Positions 9,126-17,583 of a stretch of DNA of 64,000 bases are shown in pieces; the stretch's first letter is position 1, and each line of letters begins with the position of its first letter. Where the stretch lies: positions 599,783-663,782 of the forward strand of contig NZ_BMTQ01000003.1 of the NCBI RefSeq assembly GCF_014649755.1, written 5' to 3'. The stretch comes from Streptomyces litmocidini. Lineage in GTDB: Bacteria; Actinomycetota; Actinomycetes; Streptomycetales; Streptomycetaceae. A program made the translations under genes and the position numbers. The notes below the pieces were generated by a model. It ran no database searches, was not told the origin of the DNA, and saw only the letters and a program-made list of their open reading frames with translations.

Positions 9126-9151
9126 CGGCTGATCGAGCGGTCGATCAGCCG
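9126..9151. promoter_or_regulatory. 26-bp perfect inverted repeat before the PhyH gene
   Basis: Arms CGGCTGATCGA and TCGATCAGCCG (11 bp, perfect) flank a 4-bp GCGG spacer, 28 bp before the dioxygenase start. The size and symmetry suit a dimeric repressor operator, such as TetR type, but it could also be a hairpin in the leader RNA. It does not match the 24-bp palindromes around the P450 gene beyond a shared TCGA core. The 260 bp between the symporter and the dioxygenase gene show no other gene. Confidence 0.55.
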
Positions 9152-9178
9152 TGATCCAGATCGAGGAAGAGGACGCAC

Positions 9179-10045
9179 ATGACGACACAGAAGAAGGCCC
9201 AGGCCCTGACGTCCGTGGCGAACGACACGTCGGCGGAAGAGATCCTCAAGATCGTGACCCGCGACGGCGGCGTCGTCATCGAGAGCTTCCTGACGCAGGA
9301 GCAGATCGCCCGTTTCAACGCCGAGATCGAGTCGCCGCTGCAGGCACTCGCCCCAGGGTCCACCCACGAGAACGAGATCGTGGCCGCGTTCCACGGCAGC
9401 AACACCAAGCGCCTCACGAACCTGGTGACGCACAGCGCCACGTTCCGCAGCGAGGTCATCGACCACCCCCTGGTCCACGAGATCAGCGACCTGGTCTTCC
9501 TCCAGGAGTCGGGCACGTACTGGATGACCACCGCACAGGTCATCGAGATCGGCCCCGGCAACCAGGCGCAGATGCTCCACCGCGACCTGGAGAACTGGTA
9601 CCCGTTCATCGGCATGGGGCCCGCGGGACCCGAAGTGACCATCAACTTCCTGGTCGCCCTGACCGACTTCACGGAGGAGAACGGCGCCACCCGCGTCATC
9701 CCCGGGAGCAACCACTGGAGCGACTTCGAGGACCGGGGGACTCCCGAGCAGACGATTCCCGCGGTCATGAACGCCGGAGACGTCCTGCTGATCAACGGCA
9801 AGGTCGCGCACGGCGGCGGGGCGAACCGGACCGGCGACGAGTACCGGCGGGGTCTCGCCTTCACGTTCAACGCGGGCTTCCTCACCGGCGAGGAGGCGTA
9901 CCCCTTCCTCGTCGACAGGGAACTCGCCAAGACGCTCTCGCCGCGCGTCCAGCGCATGCTCGGCTTCCGCTCCCAGTACCCCACGGGCTCTCCCGGCCTG
10001 TGGCAGGTCGACTACGCCGACCTGGGCGACTACCTCGGTCTCTGA
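9179..10045 (+). CDS. Phytanoyl-CoA dioxygenase (PhyH) family protein, 288 aa
   Basis: This is a non-haem Fe(II)/2-oxoglutarate-dependent oxygenase. The iron triad is visible as HRD in MLHRDLENW near residue 138 and the distal histidine in KVAHGGGANRT near 218. The 2-oxoglutarate-binding arginine is probably in YRRGLAFTF near 228. The double-stranded beta-helix core includes TINFLVALTDFTEENGATRVIPGS. Family members hydroxylate or desaturate small molecules, including fatty acyl and meroterpenoid substrates. No biosynthetic partner is adjacent, so the substrate is open. ATG 9179 has a good AGGAAGAGG site. Confidence 0.9.
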   Translation: MTTQKKAQALTSVANDTSAEEILKIVTRDGGVVIESFLTQEQIARFNAEIESPLQALAPGSTHENEIVAAFHGSNTKRLTNLVTHSATFRSEVIDHPLVHEISDLVFLQESGTYWMTTAQVIEIGPGNQAQMLHRDLENWYPFIGMGPAGPEVTINFLVALTDFTEENGATRVIPGSNHWSDFEDRGTPEQTIPAVMNAGDVLLINGKVAHGGGANRTGDEYRRGLAFTFNAGFLTGEEAYPFLVDRELAKTLSPRVQRMLGFRSQYPTGSPGLWQVDYADLGDYLGL

Positions 10046-10093
10046 GAGCCGGACCGATCAGAGGCTGCCACAGTTGTCCGAGGAGCGCACGCC

Positions 10094-12307
10094 ATGGCTT
10101 TCCCGTACATTCGCACTATGGGAACCGATGTCGATGCGTTCCTTGGTCAGCTGGCCCGTCACCTCAGACCCGAGGTGAACAAGCTGGCCACCCTGCTCCT
10201 CCAGCGCCTGAACGGCGAACTCCCCGAGCTGTGGGAGGACCCGGACATCGCGGCCCTGACCCTGGAGGAGACCGCCCAGCACGTCACCGCTCTTCTGGAT
10301 CTCCTGGAAACCGACCCCGGTGCGAGCGCGCCGGAAGCTCCTCCGGTCGCCTTGGAGATCGCCCGCCTCTACGCCCGCCGGGGAATCCCGGTGAGCCGGC
10401 TCCTCCGTGCCTACCGGCTCGGCCATCTCAGCCTGCTCGAACAGATCCAGGCCGAAGCTCCCCGCCTCACCGGCGACTGGCACATGATCCACCTGGCCTC
10501 GATGAGGCTGGTCACGATCGGCTTCGCCTACGTGGACCGGTCCTCGGAAGAGGTCGTCGCCGCCTACCAGGAGGAGCGCGACCACCTGCTGCAGCGTCGG
10601 CTCGCCCTCACCAACAGGGCGAGCAAGCGGATCGGGACCACGCTCGACGTCACCCGGACCGCGGAGGAGCTGACGGAGGTCTGCACCGAGGACTTCGCCG
10701 ACCTCGTCACCGTCGACCTCTTCGACGCCGTCCTCGACGAAACGGGTACGGGTTCGCCAGAGTCTCCGACACAGCGCCGGGTCGCCCAGCGCTCCGTCCT
10801 CGACGGCTGTCCGGAGTCCCTGCTCCACACCGGTGAGACCCACTCCTACCCCGACGGCTCGGAACCGCTGCGCGCACTGGCCGTCGGACGACCCGTCCTG
10901 CACCGCACCGCGCGGGCCGGGACGCCCACGTGGATGGCGCCGTCGGAGTCCCACGGTCGAGTGCTGCGCGACCTCGGCCTCCACTCGGTTCTCCTCGTGC
11001 CCCTGCACGCCCGCGGAGACACCCTCGGCCTGGTGCAGTTCGCGCGCCATCGCACCGCGGCCCCCTTCGACGACGACGACCTCCTGCTGGCGCGGGAGAT
11101 CGTCTCGGGGGCAGCGGTGTCCATCGACAACGCCCGCCGGTACACCCATGAGCGTTCCACCGCGCTCACCCTCCAGCGGACCCTGCTGCCGCGGCACACG
11201 GTGAAACAGGCGGCCGTCGAAACGGCCTCTCGTTACCTGCCCGCCGGGTCCGGCGCGGGCGTGGGCGGCGACTGGTACGACGTGATCCCGCTGTCCGGGG
11301 CCCGCGTCGCGCTCGTCGTCGGCGACGTCGTCGGTCACGGCCTGCACGCCGCCGCCACCATGGGCCGGCTCCGCACAGCGGTCCGTGCCTTCGCCGACAT
11401 CGATCTCATGCCCGACGAACTCCTCACCCATCTGGACGACGTGGTCATCCGGATGCAGCGCGAGGAGTCGCGAGACGGGGACGAGACCAGCGCCACCTGT
11501 CTGTACGCGATCTACGACCCCGTCTCCCGCCTGTGCTCCCTCGCCAGCGCCGGCCACCTCCCGCCGACCGTGGTGCCCCCCTCGACCCCCGGTGAGGCCG
11601 CCCGGACCACCGGTGTGGTCGAGTTGCCCGAGGTACCGATCGGTCCGCCTCTCGGTCTGGGCGGACTCCCCTTCGAGACGGCCGAGTTCGAACTGCGGGA
11701 GGGCAGCCTGCTGGTCCTGCACACCGATGGGCTGATCGCCGGCCGCAGGCGTGACGTGGACCTCGGGCTCGCCACGATGCACGATGTCCTCGCCTCGGTG
11801 CCGGAATCGCTGGAGGAGACCTGCGACCGGTTGCTGACCGCGCTGTTGCCCGGCCGTCCCGCCGACGACGTCGCTCTGCTCGTCGCCCGGACCCGCGCCC
11901 TCGACCCGGACCACGTCGCCACGATGGACCTCCCGTCCGATCCGGCAGCCGTGTCCGGCGCCCGCGGATTCGCGTCCGACGTCCTGACGGCCTGGGGGCT
12001 GGAGGAGCTGTCCTTCACCACGGAGCTGGTCGTCAGCGAACTGGTGACGAACGCGATCCGCTACGGCAAGAGCCCCGTTCAGCTGCGACTGGTCCTCCAG
12101 TCGACGCTCACCTGCGAGGTCTCCGACGCCAGCAGCACCGCACCGCATCTGCGCCGGGCCCGGATCTTCGACGAGGGCGGCCGCGGCCTGCTCCTGGTGG
12201 CCCAGCTCAGCGAACGCTGGGGCGCACGACACGGCCGTGAGGGAAAGGTCATCTGGGCCGAGCAGGCCCTCCCCGCGGGCAGCGGGGCGGCCGCCGAAGG
12301 AACGTGA
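10094..12307 (+). CDS. Multidomain PP2C (SpoIIE-type) phosphatase with GAF and HATPase domains, 737 aa
   Basis: The likely domain order has four parts. First is an N-terminal helical domain (1-165, RsbRD/PucR-like by pattern). Second is a GAF-type sensor domain (about 185-355). Third is a SpoIIE-type PP2C phosphatase (about 370-590, with GGDWYDVIPL and VVGDVVGHGLHAAATMG carrying metal-binding aspartates). Last is a C-terminal GHKL ATPase/anti-sigma kinase domain (about 610-730, with ELVVSELVTNAIRYG and DEGGRGLLLVAQLS). Such proteins control sigma factors by combining anti-anti-sigma phosphatase and anti-sigma kinase activities in the cytoplasm. The start ATG 10094 has GAGGAG upstream. ATG 10130 is a possible later start. 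It lies 48 bp after the dioxygenase gene and just before a TetR gene. Confidence 0.92.
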   Translation: MAFPYIRTMGTDVDAFLGQLARHLRPEVNKLATLLLQRLNGELPELWEDPDIAALTLEETAQHVTALLDLLETDPGASAPEAPPVALEIARLYARRGIPVSRLLRAYRLGHLSLLEQIQAEAPRLTGDWHMIHLASMRLVTIGFAYVDRSSEEVVAAYQEERDHLLQRRLALTNRASKRIGTTLDVTRTAEELTEVCTEDFADLVTVDLFDAVLDETGTGSPESPTQRRVAQRSVLDGCPESLLHTGETHSYPDGSEPLRALAVGRPVLHRTARAGTPTWMAPSESHGRVLRDLGLHSVLLVPLHARGDTLGLVQFARHRTAAPFDDDDLLLAREIVSGAAVSIDNARRYTHERSTALTLQRTLLPRHTVKQAAVETASRYLPAGSGAGVGGDWYDVIPLSGARVALVVGDVVGHGLHAAATMGRLRTAVRAFADIDLMPDELLTHLDDVVIRMQREESRDGDETSATCLYAIYDPVSRLCSLASAGHLPPTVVPPSTPGEAARTTGVVELPEVPIGPPLGLGGLPFETAEFELREGSLLVLHTDGLIAGRRRDVDLGLATMHDVLASVPESLEETCDRLLTALLPGRPADDVALLVARTRALDPDHVATMDLPSDPAAVSGARGFASDVLTAWGLEELSFTTELVVSELVTNAIRYGKSPVQLRLVLQSTLTCEVSDASSTAPHLRRARIFDEGGRGLLLVAQLSERWGARHGREGKVIWAEQALPAGSGAAAEGT

Positions 12308-12321
12308 GGCCTGGTCCGAAC

Positions 12322-12345
12322 CGACTTGATCGATCGACCAAGTCG
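12322..12345. promoter_or_regulatory. 24-bp palindromic operator in front of the TetR gene
   Basis: The sequence CGACTTGATC-N4-GACCAAGTCG is a near-perfect palindrome ending 13 bp before the TetR start codon. A TACACT -10-like hexamer lies at 12347-12352, so the palindrome covers the -35 and spacer region. The transcript would begin at or next to the ATG at 12359 (leaderless; no Shine-Dalgarno sequence is visible). Three further palindromes of the same length and end sequence (CGAC...GTCG) lie between the P450 and alcohol dehydrogenase genes. Confidence 0.7.
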
Positions 12346-12358
12346 ATACACTGGGCGT

Positions 12359-12985
12359 ATGGCTCATGTTTCCGCGGCGGAGCGCCGCCCCCAGTTGATC
12401 AAGGCGGCCATCGACCTCATGACCCGGGAGGGCGTCGCCGCGGGAAGCACCCGTGCCATCGCCGCGGAGCTGGGTGTCGCACAGGCCACCGTCCACTACA
12501 CCTTCGGGACGAAGGAGGACCTGTACCGCGCGGTCATGGACCAGATCACCGACGAGCTGGTCGCACAGGTGCAGCGGGCGGCGCCGGAGGACGCGGGCTT
12601 CGAGGAGACCTTCAGCGCCCTGGCGGGGGCCCTTTGGGGCACCGTGCGCGAGCCGTCGTCACACCACCAGCTGCTCAGCGAGCTGACCATGTTCGCCCTG
12701 CGCGTGCCCGGTCTCAGCGAGGCCCGGCAGAGCCACTACCGGCGGGTCATAGAGGTGACCGCGCAGGTGATCACGGAGACGGCGGAGAGGACGGGGCAGG
12801 AACTGGCCGAGTCCCCGGAGACGGTGGCCCGGTTCTTCCTCTCCGGCTTCGACGGACTCACCATGCAGGTCCTCCTGTGTCTGCCGGACGAGGCCACCGA
12901 GCGGACGGGGCTCAGGGCGCTCGTGGCCTCGACCGTGGCGCTGGCCAAGGGGGACCTCCACCTCCCGGACGTGTCGATGGCCTGA
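12359..12985 (+). CDS. TetR/AcrR family transcriptional regulator, 208 aa
   Basis: The N-terminal helix-turn-helix is clear: GSTRAIAAELGVAQATVHYTFGTKEDLYRAV near residues 30-60, followed by an all-helical ligand-binding domain. I chose ATG 12359 because the TetR fold begins there and the promoter-like elements sit immediately before it; an ATG at 12326 lies inside the operator. The gene converges on the CYP102 gene with a terminator between them. Its operator resembles the three sites in front of the P450 and dehydrogenase genes, so it is the probable repressor of all three promoters. In Bacillus megaterium the analogous regulator BM3R1 represses P450-BM3 and responds to fatty acids. Confidence 0.9.
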   Translation: MAHVSAAERRPQLIKAAIDLMTREGVAAGSTRAIAAELGVAQATVHYTFGTKEDLYRAVMDQITDELVAQVQRAAPEDAGFEETFSALAGALWGTVREPSSHHQLLSELTMFALRVPGLSEARQSHYRRVIEVTAQVITETAERTGQELAESPETVARFFLSGFDGLTMQVLLCLPDEATERTGLRALVASTVALAKGDLHLPDVSMA

Positions 12986-12999
12986 CACGACGCGAAAAC

Positions 13000-13035
13000 G
13001 CTCGTGGGCGCACCTTCCCGGGTGCGCCCACGAGC
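13000..13035. terminator. Bidirectional terminator between TetR and CYP102 genes
   Basis: A perfect 15-bp stem (GCTCGTGGGCGCACC with its complement) closes a 6-nt loop TTCCCG. It lies 14 bp past the TetR stop and 20 bp past the P450 stop of the convergent gene, so it can serve both directions. Confidence 0.85.
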
Positions 13036-13055
13036 ATGTCGCCCGCTCGCGAGGG

Positions 13056-16000
13056 TCAGCCGGCCCAGACGTCCTCGACGTAGCGCCCGGATCCGACGAG
13101 CGCGGCGAGCCAGGCCACGGCCCGCTCGTCGCTCGCGCCGGTCCGCTCGCGGTAGATCGCCATGAACGCATCCCGTACGGCGGGGGCCATGCGGCGGCCG
13201 TCGCCGCAGATGTAGACGCGGCCTCCGGCTTCCAGGACCGACCACACCTCCTCGCTCTCGCGGGCGATGCGCTCCTGGACGAAGCGGGCGCCGTTCTCGG
13301 GCGCGTGCATGAACGTGGGGCGCATGCTGACGGCGCCGGCCGCCTCCGCGGCCTCGAACTCCTCCCGGTGCAGGTGGTCCACGTCGGGGTGGTCGCAGCC
13401 GAAGTAGCAGAGCAGGGTGCCGGTCGAGCCGGTGTGGTGGCGGTCGAGGACCGCGCCGCGGAAGGGCGCGAGGCCGGTGCCCGCGCTGACCAGGATCACC
13501 GGTACGGAGGTGTCCTCGGGGAGGCGGAAGGACTCGCTGCACGGCAGGACCCGGGCCTGGATCACGTCACCCGCGTTCACGGTCTGCAGGAAGTGCGAGG
13601 CGATGCCCCGGAAGGTGCCCTCCCCCGACCGGTGGGGCGCGGCGAGCAGCGACACCATCAGGTCGGCCTCGCCGGGCCGGGCCGCGGCCGACGAGGAGAT
13701 CGAGTAGTGCCGGGGACGCAGCACCGGAAGCAGCTCCAGGAAGCGTTCGAAGGGCAGCTCGCACGCGCGGTAGCGCTCCAGGAGGTCCAGGACGCTGAGC
13801 CCCGCCATGGTCACGTGCTCCCGGAAGGTCTCCGGATCGGCGGTGGCGAATGCGGTGAGCGGCTGCTTCTCGGGCGGGCAGGCGGTGTGCTCGGCGAGCA
13901 AGGCGACCTGTTCCCGGGTGGCCGCGTCCTGGAGCTCGACGAAGTCGGTGAGCAGGCGGCGCAGGGTCAGCGGCCGGTCGACGGGCAGGGCGCCCCGGCT
14001 CCGGCGGCGGGCGCGCAGCCGGACGGTGCGGTCCAGGTCGAGGCCGAAGCGGTCGGCGACGCGCTGGACGAGGTCCTCGGGGTTGCTCGGGAGGACGGCC
14101 AGGTGGTCGGCGGTGCGGTAGGTGACGCCCTCGGGCAGCCGGAGCCGCAGGAACCGCTTGGAGCGTCCCAGTTCGTGGTCGGTGTCGACGAGTTCGTACG
14201 CCTCGAGGACCTCCATCGGCTGGACGCCGTGGCGCTCGGCGAGACCGCCGAGGACCGACTCCGAGGTGTCCTCCAGCTCGTACAGCCCTTCCCCTTGCGC
14301 CTCCGGTGCCGGGCCGGCCGTTTCACCGGCGATCACCTCGCCGTACTCGTCCAGGAGCGCCTTCCGCAGGTCTTCCGTCCACTGGTCGACCACTCCGCCG
14401 AAGTCACCGGAAGCGTCGGCGCTTCCGCGTTCCAGGAGCGGGACGGCGCCGGCGGCGGCCAGACGCTCGTCGATCAGGGTGGGGATCCGCTGGTAGGTGG
14501 CCGCCCAGTTGCGGTCGCCGACGCCGAGGACGGCGTACCGCAGCCCGGTGAGCGAGCCGGGGGCGAGGTTCTCCAGCGAGGCGACGAACTCGGCGGCGTC
14601 GTCGGTCGGGCGACCGTTGTAGGAGGCGGCGACGATGACGACCGGCCCCTCGGAGCCGGCCAGCCTCTCCGTGTACTGGTTGAGGGAGGCGACGGTCGGG
14701 GCGAAGCCGTGCTCCTCGCCGTCCGTGGCGAGGTCGCGGGCGATGCCGGCGCAGGTGCCGAGGTTGGAGCCGTGCAGCAGCGTCAGCGCGGTGCCGCTGG
14801 CCCGGCGCGTCACGGCCGCGGTCCGGCCCGCGGCGGAGTCCGCCGCCGCCGCGGCGGGCAGACGCCGTTCGTCGTCGGTGCGGCGGGCGAGCCGCAGGCT
14901 GAATCCGTCGGGCTTGATGGTCAGCGTCGACTTGATCTTCAGCTGGTAGTCGGTGTGGTCGATCAGGCGGTAGCGGTGCACCAGCAGGCCGAGCAGCAGG
15001 GTGGCCTCGTGCAGCGCGAACTGGCGCCCGATGCAGGCCCGTTCGCCGTTGCCGAACGGCTTGAAGGCGTGGACCGAGCGGGCCGCCTCCCGCTCGGGGG
15101 TGAAGCGCTCGGGATCGAACAGCTCGACGTTCTCCCCCCAGGCCGCATCGCGGTGGAGGGCCGAGGTGATCACCATCAGCGACTCGCCCTTGCGCACGGG
15201 GTACTTGTCGCCGATGACGGTGTCCTCGATCGGCTCGACGGCGTACGCGGGCGCCGTCGGCCACAGCCGCAGGCTCTCGTTGAGCACCTGGCGGATGTAG
15301 GCGAGCTTGCCGATGTCACCGTACTGGGGGTCCGGGGAGTCGGTGTCGCCCCACAGGGCGTCCACCTCCGCCTGGGCCCGGGCGAGCACCTCGGGGTGCT
15401 TGGTCAGGTAGTACAGGGCGAAGGAGAGCGCGCTGCTGGTGGTCTCGTGGCCGGCGATCAGGAAGGTGATCACCTGGTGGCGGATGTTGACGTCGTCCAG
15501 CGGCTCGCCGGTGACGGGGTCCTTCGTGTGCAGCATCAGCCCCATCAGGTCGTCGGTGCCGGTGTCGCCGGAGGCGCGGCGCTCCCTGATCACGTCGTCG
15601 ACGAGGTCCGTCATCAGGTCGACGTCCTCGCGGAACTGCTCGACCTTCTTCCTCTTGAACAGCTCGGAGCCCGGGATGGACTCGCCCTTCTCCTGGGCGA
15701 AGACGAGGGCCCGGGCCATCGCCTCGACGAACGGGTGCAGGTCGTCGCGGCGGAAGGACTCGAAGTCGTAGCCGAAGCCGCACAGGCCGATCGTGTCGAA
15801 GGTCAGCCGCGTCATCTCGTCGGGGACGTCCACCGACTGCACACCGGCCAGCCGGTCCCACTTGCCGATCAGCGAACGGGCGACCTCGAGCATCGGGGCG
15901 TGGTAGCTGCGCATCGCGCCGAGCGAGAACGCGGGCATCAGGATGTCGTGGGCCTTGCGCCAGTTCGGCTCGTGGTGGTACGCGGTGAACAGACCGTCCC

Positions 16001-16271
16001 CGGCCAGGGCCCGGACCTCGACCAGGTCGGCGTGGACGTGCTTGCGGAAGCGGGTCTCGTCCGACAGCTCGGTCACGAGGTCCAGACCGCCGATCATGAC
16101 GGTGTCCCTCCCGAAGATGCGCAGCCGGTACACGGGTCCGAATTCCCTGAACTCCTTCAACAGGTAGGCCAGGCCGTCCGCGCCCGCGGGAATGTTGAAC
16201 GCGTGGCCTACGAGGGGCAGCGGGGGGCGCTCGGGGATCGCCCGCGCCGCGCCTACGGACACCTGAGTCAT
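13056..16271 (-). CDS. Self-sufficient cytochrome P450/NADPH-P450 reductase fusion (CYP102 family), 1071 aa
   Basis: This is a single-chain fatty-acid hydroxylase like P450-BM3. The N-terminal P450 domain has GLFTAYHHEPNW near residue 94, keeping the active-site phenylalanine of BM3. The I-helix AGHETTS is near 273, ExxR as ESLR near 332, and the haem cysteine in FKPFGNGERACIG near 413. An FMN flavodoxin-like domain follows (about 490-640, starting LTLLHGSNLGTCAG), then the FAD/NADPH reductase (about 680-1071, with RHYSISSS and VSAGTGLAPFRG). ATG 16271 has AAAGG upstream; an upstream in-frame start would run through the operators. It probably oxidises medium or long-chain fatty acids and is likely repressed by the TetR protein at 12359. 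Confidence 0.95.
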   Translation of the reverse strand: MTQVSVGAARAIPERPPLPLVGHAFNIPAGADGLAYLLKEFREFGPVYRLRIFGRDTVMIGGLDLVTELSDETRFRKHVHADLVEVRALAGDGLFTAYHHEPNWRKAHDILMPAFSLGAMRSYHAPMLEVARSLIGKWDRLAGVQSVDVPDEMTRLTFDTIGLCGFGYDFESFRRDDLHPFVEAMARALVFAQEKGESIPGSELFKRKKVEQFREDVDLMTDLVDDVIRERRASGDTGTDDLMGLMLHTKDPVTGEPLDDVNIRHQVITFLIAGHETTSSALSFALYYLTKHPEVLARAQAEVDALWGDTDSPDPQYGDIGKLAYIRQVLNESLRLWPTAPAYAVEPIEDTVIGDKYPVRKGESLMVITSALHRDAAWGENVELFDPERFTPEREAARSVHAFKPFGNGERACIGRQFALHEATLLLGLLVHRYRLIDHTDYQLKIKSTLTIKPDGFSLRLARRTDDERRLPAAAAADSAAGRTAAVTRRASGTALTLLHGSNLGTCAGIARDLATDGEEHGFAPTVASLNQYTERLAGSEGPVVIVAASYNGRPTDDAAEFVASLENLAPGSLTGLRYAVLGVGDRNWAATYQRIPTLIDERLAAAGAVPLLERGSADASGDFGGVVDQWTEDLRKALLDEYGEVIAGETAGPAPEAQGEGLYELEDTSESVLGGLAERHGVQPMEVLEAYELVDTDHELGRSKRFLRLRLPEGVTYRTADHLAVLPSNPEDLVQRVADRFGLDLDRTVRLRARRRSRGALPVDRPLTLRRLLTDFVELQDAATREQVALLAEHTACPPEKQPLTAFATADPETFREHVTMAGLSVLDLLERYRACELPFERFLELLPVLRPRHYSISSSAAARPGEADLMVSLLAAPHRSGEGTFRGIASHFLQTVNAGDVIQARVLPCSESFRLPEDTSVPVILVSAGTGLAPFRGAVLDRHHTGSTGTLLCYFGCDHPDVDHLHREEFEAAEAAGAVSMRPTFMHAPENGARFVQERIARESEEVWSVLEAGGRVYICGDGRRMAPAVRDAFMAIYRERTGASDERAVAWLAALVGSGRYVEDVWAG

Positions 16272-16318
16272 GAGCGTGCCTTTCGTTGCACTCCAGCAGT
16301 CGCCGACCAACCTATATG

Positions 16319-16342
16319 CGACTTTGTCGAGTGAACATGTCG
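16319..16342. promoter_or_regulatory. TetR-type operator copy 1 (P450 side)
   Basis: CGACTTTGTC-N4-GAACATGTCG is an imperfect 24-bp palindrome with the same ends and inner TC/GA as the site before the TetR gene. It lies 48 bp upstream of the P450 start and overlaps AT-richer, promoter-like sequence. Confidence 0.55.
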
Positions 16343-16344
16343 GA

Positions 16345-16368
16345 CGACTGTATTTAATGACACAGTCG
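16345..16368. promoter_or_regulatory. TetR-type operator copy 2 (P450 side)
   Basis: CGACTGT-N10-ACAGTCG is a 24-bp site, 26 bp centre-to-centre from copy 1. It contains the AT-rich core TATTTAAT, unusual in this genome, probably part of the P450 promoter. Confidence 0.55.
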
Positions 16369-16413
16369 ACCGAAGGAACTCGATGCACCTCACGAACGTC
16401 CGGCGGGAGCGGC

Positions 16414-16443
16414 TTGACAGACCACCTCGTCACTGGACACGGT
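16414..16443 (+). promoter_or_regulatory. Possible promoter for the alcohol dehydrogenase gene
   Basis: A TTGACA hexamer at 16414-16419 matches a -35 element. A CACGGT hexamer 18 bp later is a weak -10 candidate. The operator at 16448-16471 would then cover the transcription start, a good position for repression. Confidence 0.35.
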
Positions 16444-16447
16444 TAAT

Positions 16448-16471
16448 CGACATGGTCAGTCGACCATGTCG
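16448..16471. promoter_or_regulatory. TetR-type operator copy 3 (dehydrogenase side)
   Basis: CGACATGGTC-N4-GACCATGTCG has two perfect 10-bp arms and is the most symmetric of the four sites. It lies 50 bp before the alcohol dehydrogenase start. Confidence 0.65.
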
Positions 16472-16521
16472 AGCGCATGAGTTGCGTGCGCGCTACTCAC
16501 CGAGCACATCGAGGTTTCCCC

Positions 16522-17583
16522 GTGAACACCATGCTGGCCGGACGGCTGCGCCTGGACACCCGCACCTTCGCCGTCGAAGAGGTCCCGATCCCGGTCCCCG
16601 GACCGGGTGAGGTCCTCGTCGAAGTGCGGGCCGCCGGCGTCTGCCTGTCCGACATCCATCTGATCGACGGCAGCCTGAGCCCCTTCCACCCCGTGGACGC
16701 CGTCAAGGAATCCGGCGCCCTCACCCCTGGTCACGAGGTGGCCGGCATCGTCCACACCCTCGGCCCCGACGTGAAGGGCGACTGGACTCCCGGCCGGCGG
16801 GTCGTGCTCCAGGCCGGCCAGGCGTGCGGCGACTGCGCCGACTGCCTGCGCCGCATGCCCTGCCGCCGACCCCTGACCCGGGGAGTGGACTACGACGGGG
16901 GCTGGGCGCAGTATGCCCTCGCCCGGGAGGACACCCTGCTCCCCATCCCGGACCACCTGCCGTTCGACCAGGCCGCGATCATCCCCGATGCCGTCTCCAC
17001 CCCGTACGCCGCGATCGTGGACACCGGCGCGGTCCGCCCCGCGCAGGCCGTCGGCATCTGGGGGGCGGGGGGCCTCGGCGCCCACGGCATCCGGCTCGCC
17101 CGCCTGGTCGGCGCCGCCCCCGTCATCGCCGTCGACCCGCTGCCCTCCGCCCGCGAGCGCGCCCTCCTCTTCGGAGCCGACCACGCGCTGGACCCCGCGG
17201 CCGGAGACTTCGCCGAGGCGGTGCGCGAGGCCACGGCGGGCCGGGGCATCGACGTCGCCTTCGACTTCGCCGGCGTCGGAGCGGCCCGCGCCCAGGCCGG
17301 CGCCGCGCTCGGCCCGAATGGCGTCCTGGTGCTCGCCGGCCTCACCCCGGAGCCGATCACCGTCGCCGACAGCATCGACTTCTGCTTCAACGTCCGGCAG
17401 ATCCGCGGGCACTACGGCTCCGAGCCGGAGCACGTGGAACAGCTCGTCGGACTGGCCGCCGCCGGACGGATCGACCTCGGCCCCTCCGTCAGCGCCCACG
17501 TCCCGCTGGCCGAAGCCGCGGACGCCGTCGCCCGGCTGGAGAAGAAGATCGGAGACCCGATCCGCCTCGTGCTCACCCCCTGA
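16522..17583 (+). CDS. Zinc-dependent alcohol dehydrogenase (MDR family), 353 aa
   Basis: This is a medium-chain dehydrogenase/reductase. The catalytic zinc site includes AAGVCLSDIHLID near residue 33 and GHEVAG near 72. The structural-zinc region has CGDCADCLRRMPC, a cysteine pattern as in alcohol dehydrogenases. The Rossmann nucleotide site is GIWGAGGLGAHGIRLA near 178. I chose GTG 16522, which has GAGG 8 bases upstream; ATG 16531 is an alternative. It is divergent from the CYP102 gene and shares an operator region with it, so it may oxidise the hydroxy-fatty acids made by the P450. That role is inference. Confidence 0.92.
   Translation: MNTMLAGRLRLDTRTFAVEEVPIPVPGPGEVLVEVRAAGVCLSDIHLIDGSLSPFHPVDAVKESGALTPGHEVAGIVHTLGPDVKGDWTPGRRVVLQAGQACGDCADCLRRMPCRRPLTRGVDYDGGWAQYALAREDTLLPIPDHLPFDQAAIIPDAVSTPYAAIVDTGAVRPAQAVGIWGAGGLGAHGIRLARLVGAAPVIAVDPLPSARERALLFGADHALDPAAGDFAEAVREATAGRGIDVAFDFAGVGAARAQAGAALGPNGVLVLAGLTPEPITVADSIDFCFNVRQIRGHYGSEPEHVEQLVGLAAAGRIDLGPSVSAHVPLAEAADAVARLEKKIGDPIRLVLTP

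Noticed and set aside
8914..9132. Short plus-strand ORF between symporter and dioxygenase genes
   Set aside because: Arg/Pro-rich sequence without ribosome-binding site or family resemblance.
12326..12358. Upstream ATG extension of the TetR gene
   Set aside because: It lies inside the palindromic operator and promoter; the TetR fold starts at ATG 12359.
10058..12496. Long minus-strand frame opposite the SpoIIE-type protein
   Set aside because: The plus strand encodes clear SpoIIE and HATPase motifs; the antisense frame has none.
13305..16334. Long plus-strand frame opposite the CYP102 gene
   Set aside because: Antisense artefact; the minus strand carries all P450 and reductase motifs.
16272..16433. 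In-frame N-terminal extension of the P450
   Set aside because: It would cross two operators; ATG 16271 has AAAGG upstream and the CYP102 N-terminus begins there.
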